Assembly: GCA_034359265.1 (NCBI GenBank)
Contig: CP136890.1
Location: 38,352,501-38,416,500 of the forward strand
Source of the DNA: Canna indica
Taxonomy: Eukaryota > Streptophyta > Magnoliopsida > Zingiberales > Cannaceae
Reading direction: 5' to 3'
DNA: 64,000 nt
The translations under genes were made by a program, and so were the position numbers. Below the pieces are notes generated by a model that saw only the letters and a list, made by a program, of their open reading frames with translations, was not told where the DNA came from and did not search any database. Positions 43,077 through 54,847 of the stretch are shown here, piece by piece. Each line of letters starts with the position of its first letter. Position 1 is the first letter of the stretch.

Positions 43077-43867
43077 TCATATGATTCTTTTTAACTTCTT
43101 CCTTGACTTCTACGACATTCATTGAGCATTCTAAGAGGAAGATTTGAAGCCTTCCAAAAAGCTTGCGCTGCTTCTCTGTCCGCGATATTTTCTTCAACCG
43201 TACAAGCTCTGCTCCTCAACTCGGGCTTTGATTCAAGCTCCACTACTTGACGAGTTGAAGGATCGAAGGATTGCAAAAGAGCACAAAATCTTGGTTTCAT
43301 TTTAAGCTCTTTTCAATTGTAAATTTTATCTGTTGTTTAAACTATTTTTGGATTTGTGTCTGTGTAAAGACCTCGGGTTGTTAGGTCTTGTTATGTGAAG
43401 TGGAATCCTTGGTGTAGAAGGAGTAAAGCCACTTGTGTATACTTAGTGATTACTAGGATTAGTTCTAGTTGTCCCTTAGGTTGAGGTGGGAAAGTGCTCT
43501 CGGTAGGAAAGCGGGATACTTTCGGGTGTGGAAGTGCCTTCGCTTGGAGAGCGAAGACTTTCCTGTGCAAAGTCCTCGTTGTATGGGAAACTCTAATTAA
43601 TATAGTAAAAGCTAGTTTAGAAATCCTAAGCGGGGTACTTAGGTAGTGGAGTAGGCATTGGGGCCGAACCAGTATAAATTGCGTGTTTGCATTGCTTTCA
43701 TTTTGTTGTGCTTAAATTGTTTAATCATTTATAAGCTTCCGCATTTAATCGCATTTAATTGCAAATCGCCTAATCAATCTAAGTAATCGTTTAAAATTGG
43801 ATTTAGGCTAATCGAATTAGTAAACATACTATTCACCCCCCTCTAGTGTCGCCATTCCGCCAACATT

Positions 43868-43879
43868 TGGTATCAGAGC
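43868..43879 (+). other. Primer binding site of element B
   Basis: TGGTATCAGAGC, two bases after the LTR. It is a full 12-base match to the initiator Met-tRNA complement used by many plant copia elements. Confidence 0.93.
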
Positions 43880-43933
43880 GGGTTCGTAGCTTGAGATTTC
43901 ACCATCTCGTCTACACCTAGTCTCGATCTAGAA

Positions 43934-45339
43934 ATGGCTCTAGAGAGTGTAGCGTCTTCACCTCCTATGTTCAATGAGTCAAACTTTGGTCTTTGGAAGT
44001 CTAGGATGTATACCTTCTTAAAGACCCAAGGTTTGGGTGTTTTCAACATGGTAAAAATTAGGTTTAGTGAACCTAAGGAAGACATGAATGCATGGACCCA
44101 AGAACAAATTAGCATGTTTGAGTTAAATGCTAAAGCTACAAATTGCTTATTTTGTTCTTTGGAAAACAATGTGTTTGAGCATATCATGCATTGCACTTCG
44201 GATTTTGATATATGGGCAACATTGAATATGTTATATGATTATGCTAAAACCGAAGAGCTTACCACTTTTGTTGAGGGTGGTGATGACAATGGTCATCCCC
44301 TTAGTACTAACCTCGGTTTTGATGATTTTAGTGCTTCTAGTCAAAGAAGCAAATGAAAAAACTGATAAAGAAAAGTGATATGCTACTTGTGCAAGGAAAA
44401 GGGCACATCAAGAGGAATTGTCCTTTATCAAAGAAGAATGCCAAAAGGAGGACAAGTGCTTCAACATCCACCTCCAAATCTCAAGAAGCATCCTCTATTC
44501 ATGACTATGAAGGTACATCCAAGGTTTGCCTCATGAGTATCCATGATGAGGTACAACATTCCACTTTTAGTCATGATAAAGATATAGCATATGATAGTGA
44601 TGCTAGTTCTTCACATTCAATCAAAATGTCATATGAAGAATTAGTACAAGAATGTCAAAGTATGTGTGCCATGCTTTTGAAAAAGAGTAAAGAAATGAAG
44701 AAAATTAAAAAGGATAACTCTAGGCTCACTAAGGATTTGCAAGCTCTAGAATTAGAAAATAAAATTTTAAAGACAAATCTAAGTTCCTCAAGTGTTGATT
44801 GCCATGGTAGTATTGATGTTTTGAGAACTAGTAATTCTTGCCATGACAATTTTAAGATTGAAATTGAAGACCTAAAAAGTGAGAATATTGACTTGAAAAA
44901 TGAAAATAATGATTTGAAAATTGAATTGAAAAATATATCAAAAGTTGAGATTGAGAATTTGAAAGTATAAAATATGAAAATCAAAAATGAAAATTGTTTG
45001 TTGAAATCTCAAATACAAGCTTTACACAAATCCATAAATGACTTAAAAAATGAGGTTGTTTTCTTGAGTAAGAAAACTAGTAACTTATCACATGCTTCAC
45101 TTTTTAGAAATCTTAGGAATAAGAATGCTTATGTAAAGAATGCTAAGGTTCCTCATGCCTCTCATATTAAGCATTCCAACATCAAACCTCATGCTCCAAA
45201 GATGAATAATAAATGTCATGTCCATGTTAAAAATGAAAAGAAAAAGTTTCATGAACATTGCTTTTGTTGTGGTGTGTATGGGCATGCTATTTATGATTGT
45301 GCTTTAAAGAGAAATCCAAGTGTTGCTAGGACACTTTGA
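43934..45339 (+). CDS. Element B gag (copia-like) in three broken frames
   Basis: ATG 43934 opens a 140-codon frame, with FGLWKSRMYTFLKTQ, FELNAKATNCLFCSL and DIWATLNMLYDYAKTEEL, the gag domain of plant copia elements. It stops at 44356. A zinc knuckle CYLCKEKGHIKRNC (44369-44410) reads in a shifted frame. Then a 205-codon frame (44353-44970) contains a long Lys/Glu/Asn coiled coil (residues 85-205). After a TAA at 44968, the same phase runs on to 45339 and includes a second perfect CX2CX4HX4C knuckle CFCCGVYGHAIYDC. No protease follows. One frameshift and one stop would need to be absent for a single product, so gag is probably inactive but recently so. Confidence 0.85.
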
Positions 45340-45429
45340 ATTCCTAAGCCCTCTAACCCCCAAGGACGCAAAGCTATTTGGGAACCAAATGTATCATGTT
45401 CTTTTGTAGGGGGAGCTACCACACAAGGG

Positions 45430-48400
45430 TGAGATGAAGGTGGTTGATTGAAGTTGCTTGAGGATTCAAAGATTGAACCATTTCAAAGTTGCAACTTCAA
45501 GTCATTTAGATGCCTATGGTAAAGGTGGCATCAAAAGTACTTTGGTATCATCTCTGATACTCTCTTGATTAAATTATAGTTGGAGTTATGATACATGCCT
45601 AAAATTGATTGAATTTCCCCGCTCTTAACATCTTTCAAAAACGTTTTTGATTTTTGATTTCCCGGTCTCGCCGGAGACCTAGGTGGCCTGTAGTGGGCCT
45701 AAGCGACCTTGCAGTTCTAAATCGTTGGCACATTGTGACCTTTCGGTTTTCTACCAATAGGAAGGTTGGATATCATATTTTTCATTTATATTATATTTGT
45801 GATCTCTTAAAATTCGTTTTGATATCACTTGACTTTATTTATAACGAATTTCAAACCATTTAGCAAAGTGAACTATTTGTTAATGATACTTAATGCCTAT
45901 CTTTGCTTTTTGGTTGAATTAACTTGCTAAGTAGCTATATTTTCTCTAAAATATTAGTGTAGCTTACTTGCAAGTTATAAGTTTTTAGGAATGCTAAATA
46001 GAATAGTTTAGTTTTGCTAAATTTTCATGAATATGGTATAACTTTGATAAATTCAAAATCTAAGTGTTATACCTCATTGTTTAAGCTAAAATCATGTCTT
46101 TATACTCATGACTTGAATTTCATGTTAAAATCCTTGAATTCTCATGAGTAGGTAGAACTTTAGTACTTAGACAAATTTCATTGAATGAAACTTGTTCTAG
46201 GTAAATATCTATCATTAGAGACTTTCTTTTAATTAAGTCCAAACTAGTTTAAACATAGGTAGAGATTTTATTCCTCAAATGTTTCATATCTTATAATCTC
46301 TTAGATTCATTTAGATATCATGACAACCTTTCAAAAATGAATCTTAACTATCTAGCATAGGTTAAGACTTTTAAATAGAACATTGCATTGAACCTTGCTA
46401 TGTAGTAAGTTAGCTTGCTAAGTTGACATATTATTTTATTATGATACTAATGAAGTCTACTTACAAGTTAAGAATTGATAAACTATGCTATCTAAAAGGA
46501 TATGAAAATTTGGGCAAGGATATGAAAAGTTGGGCAAATTTTCAAGAAAAATGTATGATTTTAATTTTTGCAAAAATATTAGTAAAATAATTGAATGTTT
46601 ATGCTTAAATGATTTTTCTATGCTCATGATTGATGTTACATGATAAATGTATGAAATTTTGTGAGTAGAAAAATATTTTGATAACTTAGGCAATTTCATG
46701 ATATCTTGATTGAATGAAACTTGCTCTAGGTTAAAACTCATATTAGAGACCTCATTTTGAGTAAACATCAAACAAACATGTTTAGACACACATGATATGA
46801 CTCTAGGTGTTCAATCTTGAAAATTCATGTGTAGATGAAAATGTGATAACTAGATCACATTAGTCGACTTAAGCTTAAATGGTTTGACCCAAGTCAACAA
46901 ATTGACTTGGAGACTTGACTTTATGTCCAAACTTCATAAACATGTTTAGGAATAGGTATGACATGTTTCCATGCATTTAGAATAAAAAATTCATATGGAT
47001 ATGGATAAAATGCTAATAGAGGTTAATTCATAATTATCTCTTTTGAACCTAGTTGACCCAAGTCAACAAGTTGACTTAAAGGTCTCATTTATGATCCATA
47101 TTTGAGAAACATATTTAGATTTACTCATGTTAAGTATCCATAGGTTTAAGTATGAAAAATCATGAGTAAATGTTAATATTGAAACTTAGCAAGTTTCATG
47201 ATAACTAGATTAGTTTTGAATGAAACCATGCTAGGTTGATATCTTGACTTAAGAATATAATTTTCATCTCAAACTTGACATATACTCTTTACATGATCAC
47301 ATTATGGTGTCATGAAAGTTTGAATAAAAATTGAACAAGTTTTAAAGAATAACTGAAAATTACAAGGATTGTCATTTGTTCAATAATTGGTATCACAAAT
47401 TTCAGTTATTTCTAAGAAAATATAAAAAAATTATTTTTAGATGATTCTTGAAACTACACATTCACTGAAAAATCTAGTTTTATCAGTAAAAATTTCAAAG
47501 AGTTTCATCAAGAATCAGATTTAAAGTGAATTTTTGAAGTTGGATTTCAAAACACAAAGTATCATCATTCTTGAAACGTCAATCTTTCCGATACTTTGAT
47601 TTTTCTTCGAAAACTTTATATAAAAACTCATGTACACCATTTGGATTCCATTTCTAATATCATTCACACAAATTCTTGAGTAAAATCATTCCTAGAAATG
47701 ATTTTGACATTTTAGATGATATATAGAAATATCCGTGTATATTAAAATCAATATAGGATGAAAAATAGTCATTGAAAATTCTTTTGAGTTCAAACTTTAT
47801 TCATGTATTTCAAATGACCATTCAATATTTGGTATCAAACATTTTCATCCAAAAATTAATACCAAAGCTTTTCATCGAAAATATGACTTTGTATAAACTT
47901 AAAAGTATAGGTTGACCTAAGTAAACAAAGTAACTTAAAAATTTCATATTAAGCCCCAACTTGATTCATAATCTTAGATTTTCTCATGTTTAATGTCTAG
48001 ATGCCTATATATGAGAAAACATGAGTAGATAGCAAAACATTGAGACTTAGCATTTTCATGTTCTCATGTTTTTTTAAAATGAAAACATGCTAAGTTCTTA
48101 TTTGGATTAAATGTCATTAGTTTCTCTTCAAACTTGATATACATGTTTCACATGACTAGATCTTGGTAATTTGAAAGTTTGAATAAAACTAAAAATGTCA
48201 TGAAAGAGCACCATATTCATGAAAACATTCATACTTGAGATCATATATGACTTAATTTTGAATTCATATTGTGTTTTGAACATATCATGTATGAATTAAG
48301 TTTGATGTTAAATACTTGTTTTCCATCCCTTTGGTTGAGATTTTTATGTTTCATGAAAAATGTTCAGAGTCTCAACTTCATGAAAAAATACTTGTGTTTC

Positions 48401-48661
48401 GTCCCTTTAACTAGATAGACATTTATTGCCCTTTTTAATTGATGTCAAAAGGGGGAGAGAAGTATAAGAAAAATGGGGAGAAGTGTATAATAAAAAGGGA
48501 GAGAAAAGTATAGGTAAATAGGGAGAAAAATATAGGAAATCCATACATATAGATAGGGGGAGTTAATCTCATAGATATGCATGTTGATAGGGGGAGAAAT
48601 GTCTTAGTTGATTTCCTATATGCTTTAATGATATACTTTCTTATGGATGTTTATCATCATC
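45430..48661. other. AT-rich noncoding interior of element B
   Basis: About 3.2 kb without genes occupies the place of pol. Sections are the reverse complement of element A's interior (for example AATTTCAGTTATTTCT near 47400 against element A near 37640), as expected for the same family in opposite orientation. The pair TTGACTTGGGTCAA recurs in variants near 46900 and 47055. Confidence 0.8.
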
Positions 48662-48675
48662 AAAAATGGGGAGAT
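48662..48675 (+). other. Polypurine tract of element B
   Basis: AAAAATGGGGAGAT directly precedes the 3' LTR. It is the plus-strand primer site typical of copia elements (GGGGGAGATTGTTGG in many). Confidence 0.85.
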
Positions 48676-50222
48676 TGTTGGCTTTAGGTTTTCAACCTTA
48701 GCCTTAATCTCGGCTTTGATGATTTTGATGATAACAAACATGAGACTAATGATTTCATTGAGAATATCTTTCAGGTTCCATATCAATTAGCGTTCGATGT
48801 CCTCAATCGAAAATATCGGAAGAAATCGGAAATCGAAAGGACATTGATCGTCACGCTCGGGTTCGTCGCGGAAGTTTATCGAAGATCGACGAGTGCACCA
48901 AAGTCGCTTGGATGAGTCCAAATATCAAGTCAAAAGCTCTCCAAGATGATGCTCGTTGAAAGCCGGAACCCGAAAACCAAGCGTGGAAGAAATAGACTGA
49001 AAAAAACAATTTCAGCTTATGTTCGGTCGACCAGGCGGTCGACCGAATAGGGTAAGAAAGAAAGACCTAGCCATTTCGGTCGACCGAACACTACCAAAAA
49101 ATGGCAGTGGGCACTTCGATCGACCAGCCGGTTGATCGACAGTGGCTGGTTTTGGGCAGTAAGGTTGGCGGTCGATCGAGCGGTCGATCGAGCGGTCGAC
49201 CGACCTGGGAATAGCCGCGATGCAAGATCGCGTCGGTCGACCAACGGGTCGACCAAAGATCGCTGATTGAGGATTTGAGTCTGGCGATCGACCAGTCGGT
49301 CGATCGACTAGAGAGTAAAAGGAGTGATCGATGCTGGCGATCGAACAGTCGGTCGACCGACCATTCGATCGGCGGCCTGTAACGGATAGGTTTCTATCCG
49401 TTGAACAGTCATTTCTTCCGCAGGGTATAAATATACCCTTATATCATTCTTTTTAACTTCTTCCTTGACTTCTACAGCATTCATTGAGCATTCTAAAAGG
49501 AAGATTTGAAGCCTTCCAAAAAGCTTGCGCTGCTTCTCTGTCCGCGACATTTTCTTCAAGCGTACAAGCTCTGCTCCTCAACTCGGGTGTTGATTCAAGC
49601 TCCACTACTTGACGAGTTGAAGGATTGAAGGATTGCAAACGAGCACGAAATCTTGGTTTCATTTTAAGCTCTTTTCAATTGTAAATTTTATCTGTTATTT
49701 AAACTATTTTTGGATTTGTGTATGTGTAAAGACCTAGGGCTGTTAGGTCTTGTTGTGTGAAGTGGTATCTTTGGTGTAGAAGGAGTAAAGCCACTTGTGT
49801 ATACTTAGTGATTACTAGGATTAGATCTAGTTGTCCCTTAGGTTGAGGTGGGAAAGTGCTCTCGGTAGGAAGACGGGATACTTCCGGGTGTATAAGTGCC
49901 TTTGGTTGGAGGGCGGAGACTTTCGGGTGCAAAGTCCTCGTTGTAAGGGAAACTCCAATTAATCTATTAAAATCTAGTTTGGAAATTCTAAGCGGGGTGC
50001 TTAGGTATTGGAGTAGGCATTGGGGCCGAACCACTATAAATCTTATGTTTGCATTGATTTCTTATTTGCTTTAATTGTTAAATCATTTATTCTTTCGGCA
50101 TATAAAATCATTGAATTGCAAATCGCCTAAACTAATCAAGAAACGATTAAATTGGAATTTAGGCTAATCGAATTAGTAAACACACTATTTACCCCCCTCT
50201 AGTGTCGCCATTTCGCACAACA
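48676..50222 (+). repeat. Element B 3' LTR
   Basis: The LTR is 1,547 bp, TGTTGGCTTTAGG...CGCACAACA. It is about 60 bp longer than the 5' LTR, mostly through dyad-array units kept or gained at 49020-49380. The TATA palindrome is at 49423-49438. Substitutions are scattered throughout. Confidence 0.93.
49020..49380 (+). promoter_or_regulatory. Dyad array in element B 3' LTR
   Basis: About seven units, including a local run GGTCGATCGAGCGGTCGATC.. at 49169-49203 in which one half-unit is repeated three times. The array ends 45 bases before the TATA palindrome. Confidence 0.7.
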
Positions 50223-50320
50223 GGTATCTCGCACTAGCATTCTTGATCACTAACTTCAATAATTGTGTGATTCAGCATATATCTCAGGAAGAAAATACTC
50301 GAGCCGACCTATTTTTTGAT
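50223..50320 (+). mobile_element. Ty3/gypsy second RNase H, last piece
   Basis: It starts with the right GGTAT duplication (50223-50227) and continues the frame cut at 42380: RYLALAFLITNFNNCVIQH and ISQEENTRADL, the end of the archaeal-type RNase H of Tat elements. It stops matching at about 50312, where older LTR-like sequence begins. No integrase follows here. Confidence 0.85.
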
Positions 50321-51921
50321 TACCCCCCATTTGGATTCAATAAAAATATCTAAAAAATCAAAATTCTTATGAATCAAAATCTAACTTTTGGGGTCTAGTA
50401 CAAATTTGTGAATACTAAAAATTTTATAATCTTCCGGGTCAAATATGGATAGATTAAAGGTTTTAAAAAATCCTTAAAAATAAATCATTAATTTATTTCT
50501 ACCTAAGGAATAATTACCGGAACTTTTGATGTCAACAAAATGTCTAAGTCATATAGCCCTCCAAGGAGTTCCATAGGCTTAGAGAATTTGTGGATTGTTT
50601 TATGATTTTCCTAGTTTTCATGTTTTGAGATTCAGATTTCGATTTTTGAGTTTTGCACCATAAAAAGGGATTACACAATCATTCTAGACACCCTAAATCT
50701 AAACTCAAGCTTCCCGATGAATTCGAGCGAGTCGACCAATGTCTTTCCGATTTTTCCGATTTTTTCGATTGCGGACGTTGCACACAAACCGATATAGAAT
50801 CTAAAAATATTTCTCCATGAATTCATTAATATCATATTTATTATCATTAAAATCGAGATTAAAATCAAGATTGAAAACCTTAGGCTAATAAATTCACCAA
50901 TAATTTTAGCAAAGGGATGATCCTTTGGGATATAATGAGCTTTAAGAAATGGTGGAAGCTACTCTCTGTGTGAGGTTAAAGATGTTCGTTCCTCAACTTG
51001 AAGTTCTTCACTTGTTCTAGTTGAACCTCATCACAAGATTCAAGTTTTTGAATTCTTCACCTACATTCATGACTTCCCTAAATACTAAAAAATTCATTTC
51101 AAAAATAAAAAAAGTCATATAACCCAAAAAATCAAGAGGTCTCGTATCAAGAAAAAACATTAAAACAAATATCCATATGATCCTTCATATTTGTTGAAAA
51201 TCAAAAGGCAAATGTTTTGCAATGATTTAGAGTCCCAATATCATATAGACCTATTATAAGTCACTAAGGCCTCTAAAGAGATTAAAAATAAAACAAAAAA
51301 AAATGGATAAGAAAAATATCAAAATCCTTAAAAACCAACCTGTATCATGAATCTCCAAACATAAATGAAATATTAGGAGTATGGAAGATGATACCAAAGA
51401 ATTTAAATGTCAATTTTCTTATCCTAAGCATCTAGTTACATAAGATTGCAACCATGTACAAATTTCTCACTTAAGTCCTTAAGCAATTTCAAGCAATCAT
51501 TTTCTTTTTATCCAAGTATGGTAACACCCCTTATATTAGAACAAAAAAATTTGAAACTCAAATACTTATGGGTCTTGGGCAGGTTAGTTTAGAAATTCAA
51601 ATAATCGGATTCCTCTTACATGCACAATCAATTATCATGACCATATGCATCACACCAATCAATTATCATGACCATATGCATCACACGGAAAATAATGACT
51701 GTTAACTTTTCTAGAGGCATGCATATGATGTACTAGAGGTGGCAATGGGTCATATCTGGGCTGGCCCAGGCACGACCCGACTACTCAAAGGGGCGGCCCA
51801 GCCCGCCCCTTCGGGCTCGGGCCGGGCTTGGGCCGACCCGATTTATTAAAAATATGAATTTTAAAGGTTGGCAGTGAGACTCGAATTGCCAATATTTATT
51901 TATTTATTTTAATGAACTAAA

Positions 51922-53387
51922 TGTTGGCGAAATGGCGACACTAGAGGGGGGGTGAATAATGTGTTTACTAATTCAATTAGCCTAAATTCACTTTAAATAC
52001 GATTCTCAAATTAGTTAGGCAATTTACAATTGAATGCGATTAAATGCAGAAGCTTATAAATGATTAAGCAATTAAAGCACAACAAAATAAAATAATGCAA
52101 ACACAAGATTTATAGTGGTTCGGCCCCAATGCCTACTCCACTACCTAAGCACCCCGCTTAGGATTTCCAAACTAGTTTTACTAGATTAATTTACGTTTCT
52201 CTTACACACGAGGAATTTTCACCGAAGAGACACTCTCGACCTAAGGCACTTCCACACCCGGAAGTCACCGCCTTCTTATCGAGAGTCCTCGATCTTCCAC
52301 CTCAATCCTAAGGGACAACTAAACTAATCCTAGTAAACACTACATTTACACAAGTGGCTTTACTCCTTTTCACTAAGGATACCACTTCCACACAACAGAC
52401 CGAACACAAGGTCTTCACGCACACAAATTTAAAATCAGTTCAAATAATAGATAAAATTACAATTGAAAAGAGTTTAAAATGAAACCAAGATTTCGTGCTC
52501 TTTTCCAAGCCTTAGAGCCTTCAACTCTTCAGGAGGTAGAACTCGAATCAATTTCCGAGTTGAGGCAGCAAAGCTTGTACGCTTGAAGAAAATGTCGCAG
52601 ACAGAGAAGCATCGCAAGCTTTTTGGAAGACTTCAAATCTTCCTCTTAGAATGCTCAATGAAGGCTGAGGAAGTCAAGAAAAGTTGTTAAAAGAATCATA
52701 TGAGGGTATATTTATACCCTGCTGAAGAAACGGCTGTTCAACAGATAAAAAACAATCCGTTACAGACCGCAGGTCGAATGGTCGGTCGACCGGTCTTTCG
52801 ACCGCTTTTCTTTTCTCTGTGGTCGGTCGACCGACGGGTCGACCGCCAGACGGAAAACTATCGATCCCGACCTTCAATCGACCCATCGGTCGACCGACGC
52901 AATCTCGCGTCTCGGGTATCAGCGAGTCGATCGACCGCCCGAGCTACTGCCCGTTTTGGCCTTCCATTGATCGACCGCCCGGTCGACCGAAGTAGCTTTG
53001 CTACTTTTTACCTTCATTCGGTCGACCGCTCGATCGACCGAACCTATGCTGAGATTGATTTCTTCAGTCTTTTTCTTCTGTGCTTCATTTTCGAGTTCCA
53101 TCTTTCAATGCACAACATCTTGGAGAGCTCTCATGTGAACTTTGAGCTCGTCCAATGCGTCTTTAGTGCACGCGTCGCTCTTCGAGAAGTTTTCGCGATG
53201 AACCCGAGCGCGACGATCAATGTCCTTCCAATTTTTGATTTCTCCGATTTTTCCAATCGAGGACATCGAGCGCTAATTGATATGGAACCTGAAAGATATT
53301 ATCAATGAAATCATTAGTCCCATGTTTGTTATCATCAAAACCATCAAAACCGAGATTAAGGCTAAGGTTAAAAACCTAAAACCAACA
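51922..53387 (-). repeat. Element C: solo LTR of the A/B family
   Basis: The 1,466 bp begin TGTTGGCGAAATGGC and end AAAACCAACA, with 5-bp flanks CTAAA (51917-51921) and CTAAC (53388-53392), a target duplication with one change. No interior or second LTR is present, so it is the product of recombination between the two LTRs of a former full element. It has the dyad array (52775-53045) and, antisense, the GGGTATAAATATACCC-type TATA palindrome near 52706-52721 (one base altered). Confidence 0.88.
52775..53045 (-). promoter_or_regulatory. Dyad array in solo LTR C
   Basis: Six to seven paired palindromes, for example GGTCGGTCGACCGACGGG at 52821-52838, at the same place relative to the TATA box as in A and B. 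Confidence 0.7.
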
Positions 53388-54847
53388 CTAACCACCACAT
53401 CAATACTTATTATCTATTTCTATATAATTTTACTAAGTATAGTATATATTGCACAAAAAATCAGAGTAGCCTAGGTGCAAACGAGGCTAGGTCTGGATGG
53501 CACTAGGCCTAGCATGCGAGTGGGCCAGACCTAGCTGAGCTCGGCACGGCCCACGTGCCCAAGGGGGAGCCCCCAGCCTGCCCCTTGAGCACAAACAGGT
53601 CATGCCTGGCCTGGCCCGAAATTCTTCGGGTCGGGCCAAGCACGGCCCAAAATCGGGCCCGACCCATTGCCACCTCTACGATGTACTCTAAGTCTAAAAT
53701 ACCTAATATACGAAATATGATGAGAATAAACATTCTTTAAGGAATCAATTATAGCATTCACTTTCTCATTTAAATATAGAATCACGTTCATAAGACTTAA
53801 CATGACATGTTATCATTGTTTAAAGTCGGGAATGAAATTATCATTTTTTTTTATTTTCCAAAATTCAATTGTCATTTGGCAAAGTTCATTTTTCTATTCT
53901 AAAATAGTTATCGTTTTCAAAGTATCAACTTCATTTTTCATTCATTGCAAGAGCTATTTGATCATTTTCCTTTTCTTCCTTAATTTGAGAAATCAAAATT
54001 TCATTTTCTTTTTATTTTTTTTATTTTTTTTCTTAATTTTCTTAAGTCTTTTCTAATAGCTTCAAATTCATCTTAAATTTGTTCCATCTCATTTTCTATT
54101 TTTTTGTGTAAAAATATTTTCACCAAAAGTAAAAAAGATATTTTACCTCATCCCCACTTTCGATAATGCAAACATGTGAATTAGCTTCATCATGACAAAA
54201 GAAAAATCATATGAAAACACCTTTCTTTTACTTGGGTTTTTCGTTGCATTAAAAACAAATTTTCTTGGGTTCATTCTCTTAACAAATGTAGCAAATGGTA
54301 TTTCTCTTTCTAGCCCTAATAGTGCACTTTTGACCTCACGTATTTTGGGCATTAAAAAATGATTGGCAATAACTTTGTGATAATTGTTATTACCACCTTT
54401 AATAGAAATAATTGATTCATCTGTTTTAGTAAAACCATGCAATATACTCAAAGTGGCCCAAAATATCAAAAGCCGATCGACAATTCATAACTTTTTTTTT
54501 TATTTCAAATAAATTACCGTGAATGAGCAAAATAAATAATTCATGACTTTAAATCGATCTCTTTTTTTCTGCATTCATTCTTATATTTTAAAAGTTCAAT
54601 GTACTCCAAACATTTAACCTTGTATTTCAAAATTGTATGCTTTCAATTTTTTACATAATCTGAAGTTACATTCATCGAGCAATCTATATTTATATATATA
54701 TATAAAAGGTGAACTGGAACAATAATTTTCTGCCAGTGTCGAAAGAATAATTTATCCACGTAAATCAAAAGATGTTAGGTTCTGAATTCTACTCAATTAT
54801 TTCTTCCTTTAAAAAAAAAAAATCAAATAAACTTGTATTATAATCGA

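Larger units (their letters stand above)
42381..43865 (+). repeat. Element B 5' LTR
   Basis: The LTR is 1,485 bp, TGTTGGCTTTAGG...CCGCCAACA. U3 holds a dyad array (42730-43015) followed about 50 bases later by a TATA box within GGGTATAAATATACCC (43061-43076). The R-U5 side contains text near 43430-43660 that is conserved in A and C (for example GTGGAGTAGGCATTGGGGCCGAACC). Confidence 0.93.
42381..50222 (+). mobile_element. Element B: complete gag-only LTR retrotransposon (TR-GAG type)
   Basis: This is a 7,842-bp unit bounded by a perfect 5-bp target duplication. Layout: 5' LTR 42381-43865, primer site TGGTATCAGAGC 43868-43879, gag 43934-45339, 3.2 kb of AT-rich noncoding DNA, purine tract 48662-48675, 3' LTR 48676-50222. 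LTRs begin TGTTGGCTTT and end CAACA. All signals for transcription, priming and integration are present, but there is no pol gene. It would depend on proteins of another element, probably a copia element with the same primer and gag type. It is the best preserved of four relatives in the window (A, B, C, D). Confidence 0.93.
51734..53678 (+). mobile_element. hAT-type non-autonomous transposon, split by a solo LTR
   Basis: Terminal inverted repeats are TAGAGGTGGCAATGGGTC (51734-51751) and its exact complement at 53661-53678. The TAGAGGTGGCAA end is typical of plant hAT elements. An 8-bp target duplication, TGATGTAC (51726-51733) and CGATGTAC (53679-53686), has one mismatch, the size hAT makes. 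The inner parts of both ends are GC-rich (GGGCCGGGCTTGGGCC and complements), which stands out from the AT-rich flanks. There is no transposase. Removing the solo LTR at 51922-53387 leaves about 480 bp. Confidence 0.85.
50690..54682 (-). mobile_element. Element D (left part): old, decayed relative of A and B
   Basis: A strongly diverged copy lies in minus orientation. The LTR edge is at about 50690-50895 (CGAGCGAGTCGACCAATGTC... to ACCTTAGGCTAATAAA, matching the end of the A LTR). Interior text at 51190-51300 and 51480-51720 parallels 38150-38280 and 38460-38660 of A. A gag remnant at 54480-54143 reads 'WATLSILHGFTKTDESI' and 'KGGNNNYHK' against 'WASLNMLYDYAKTEKL' and 'GGDDNCH' in A. It is interrupted by a hAT-type element (51734-53678) and broken off at 54682, where the Helitron starts; the rest is at 63694-64000. 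Confidence 0.65.

Noticed and set aside
44655..45285. Minus-strand frames rich in F, I and S
   Set aside because: Antisense of the element B gag coiled coil; an artefact of AAA/GAA codons.
54143..54469. 108-codon minus-strand frame as a separate gene
   Set aside because: It aligns in wording with the gag of elements A and B and is part of decayed element D.
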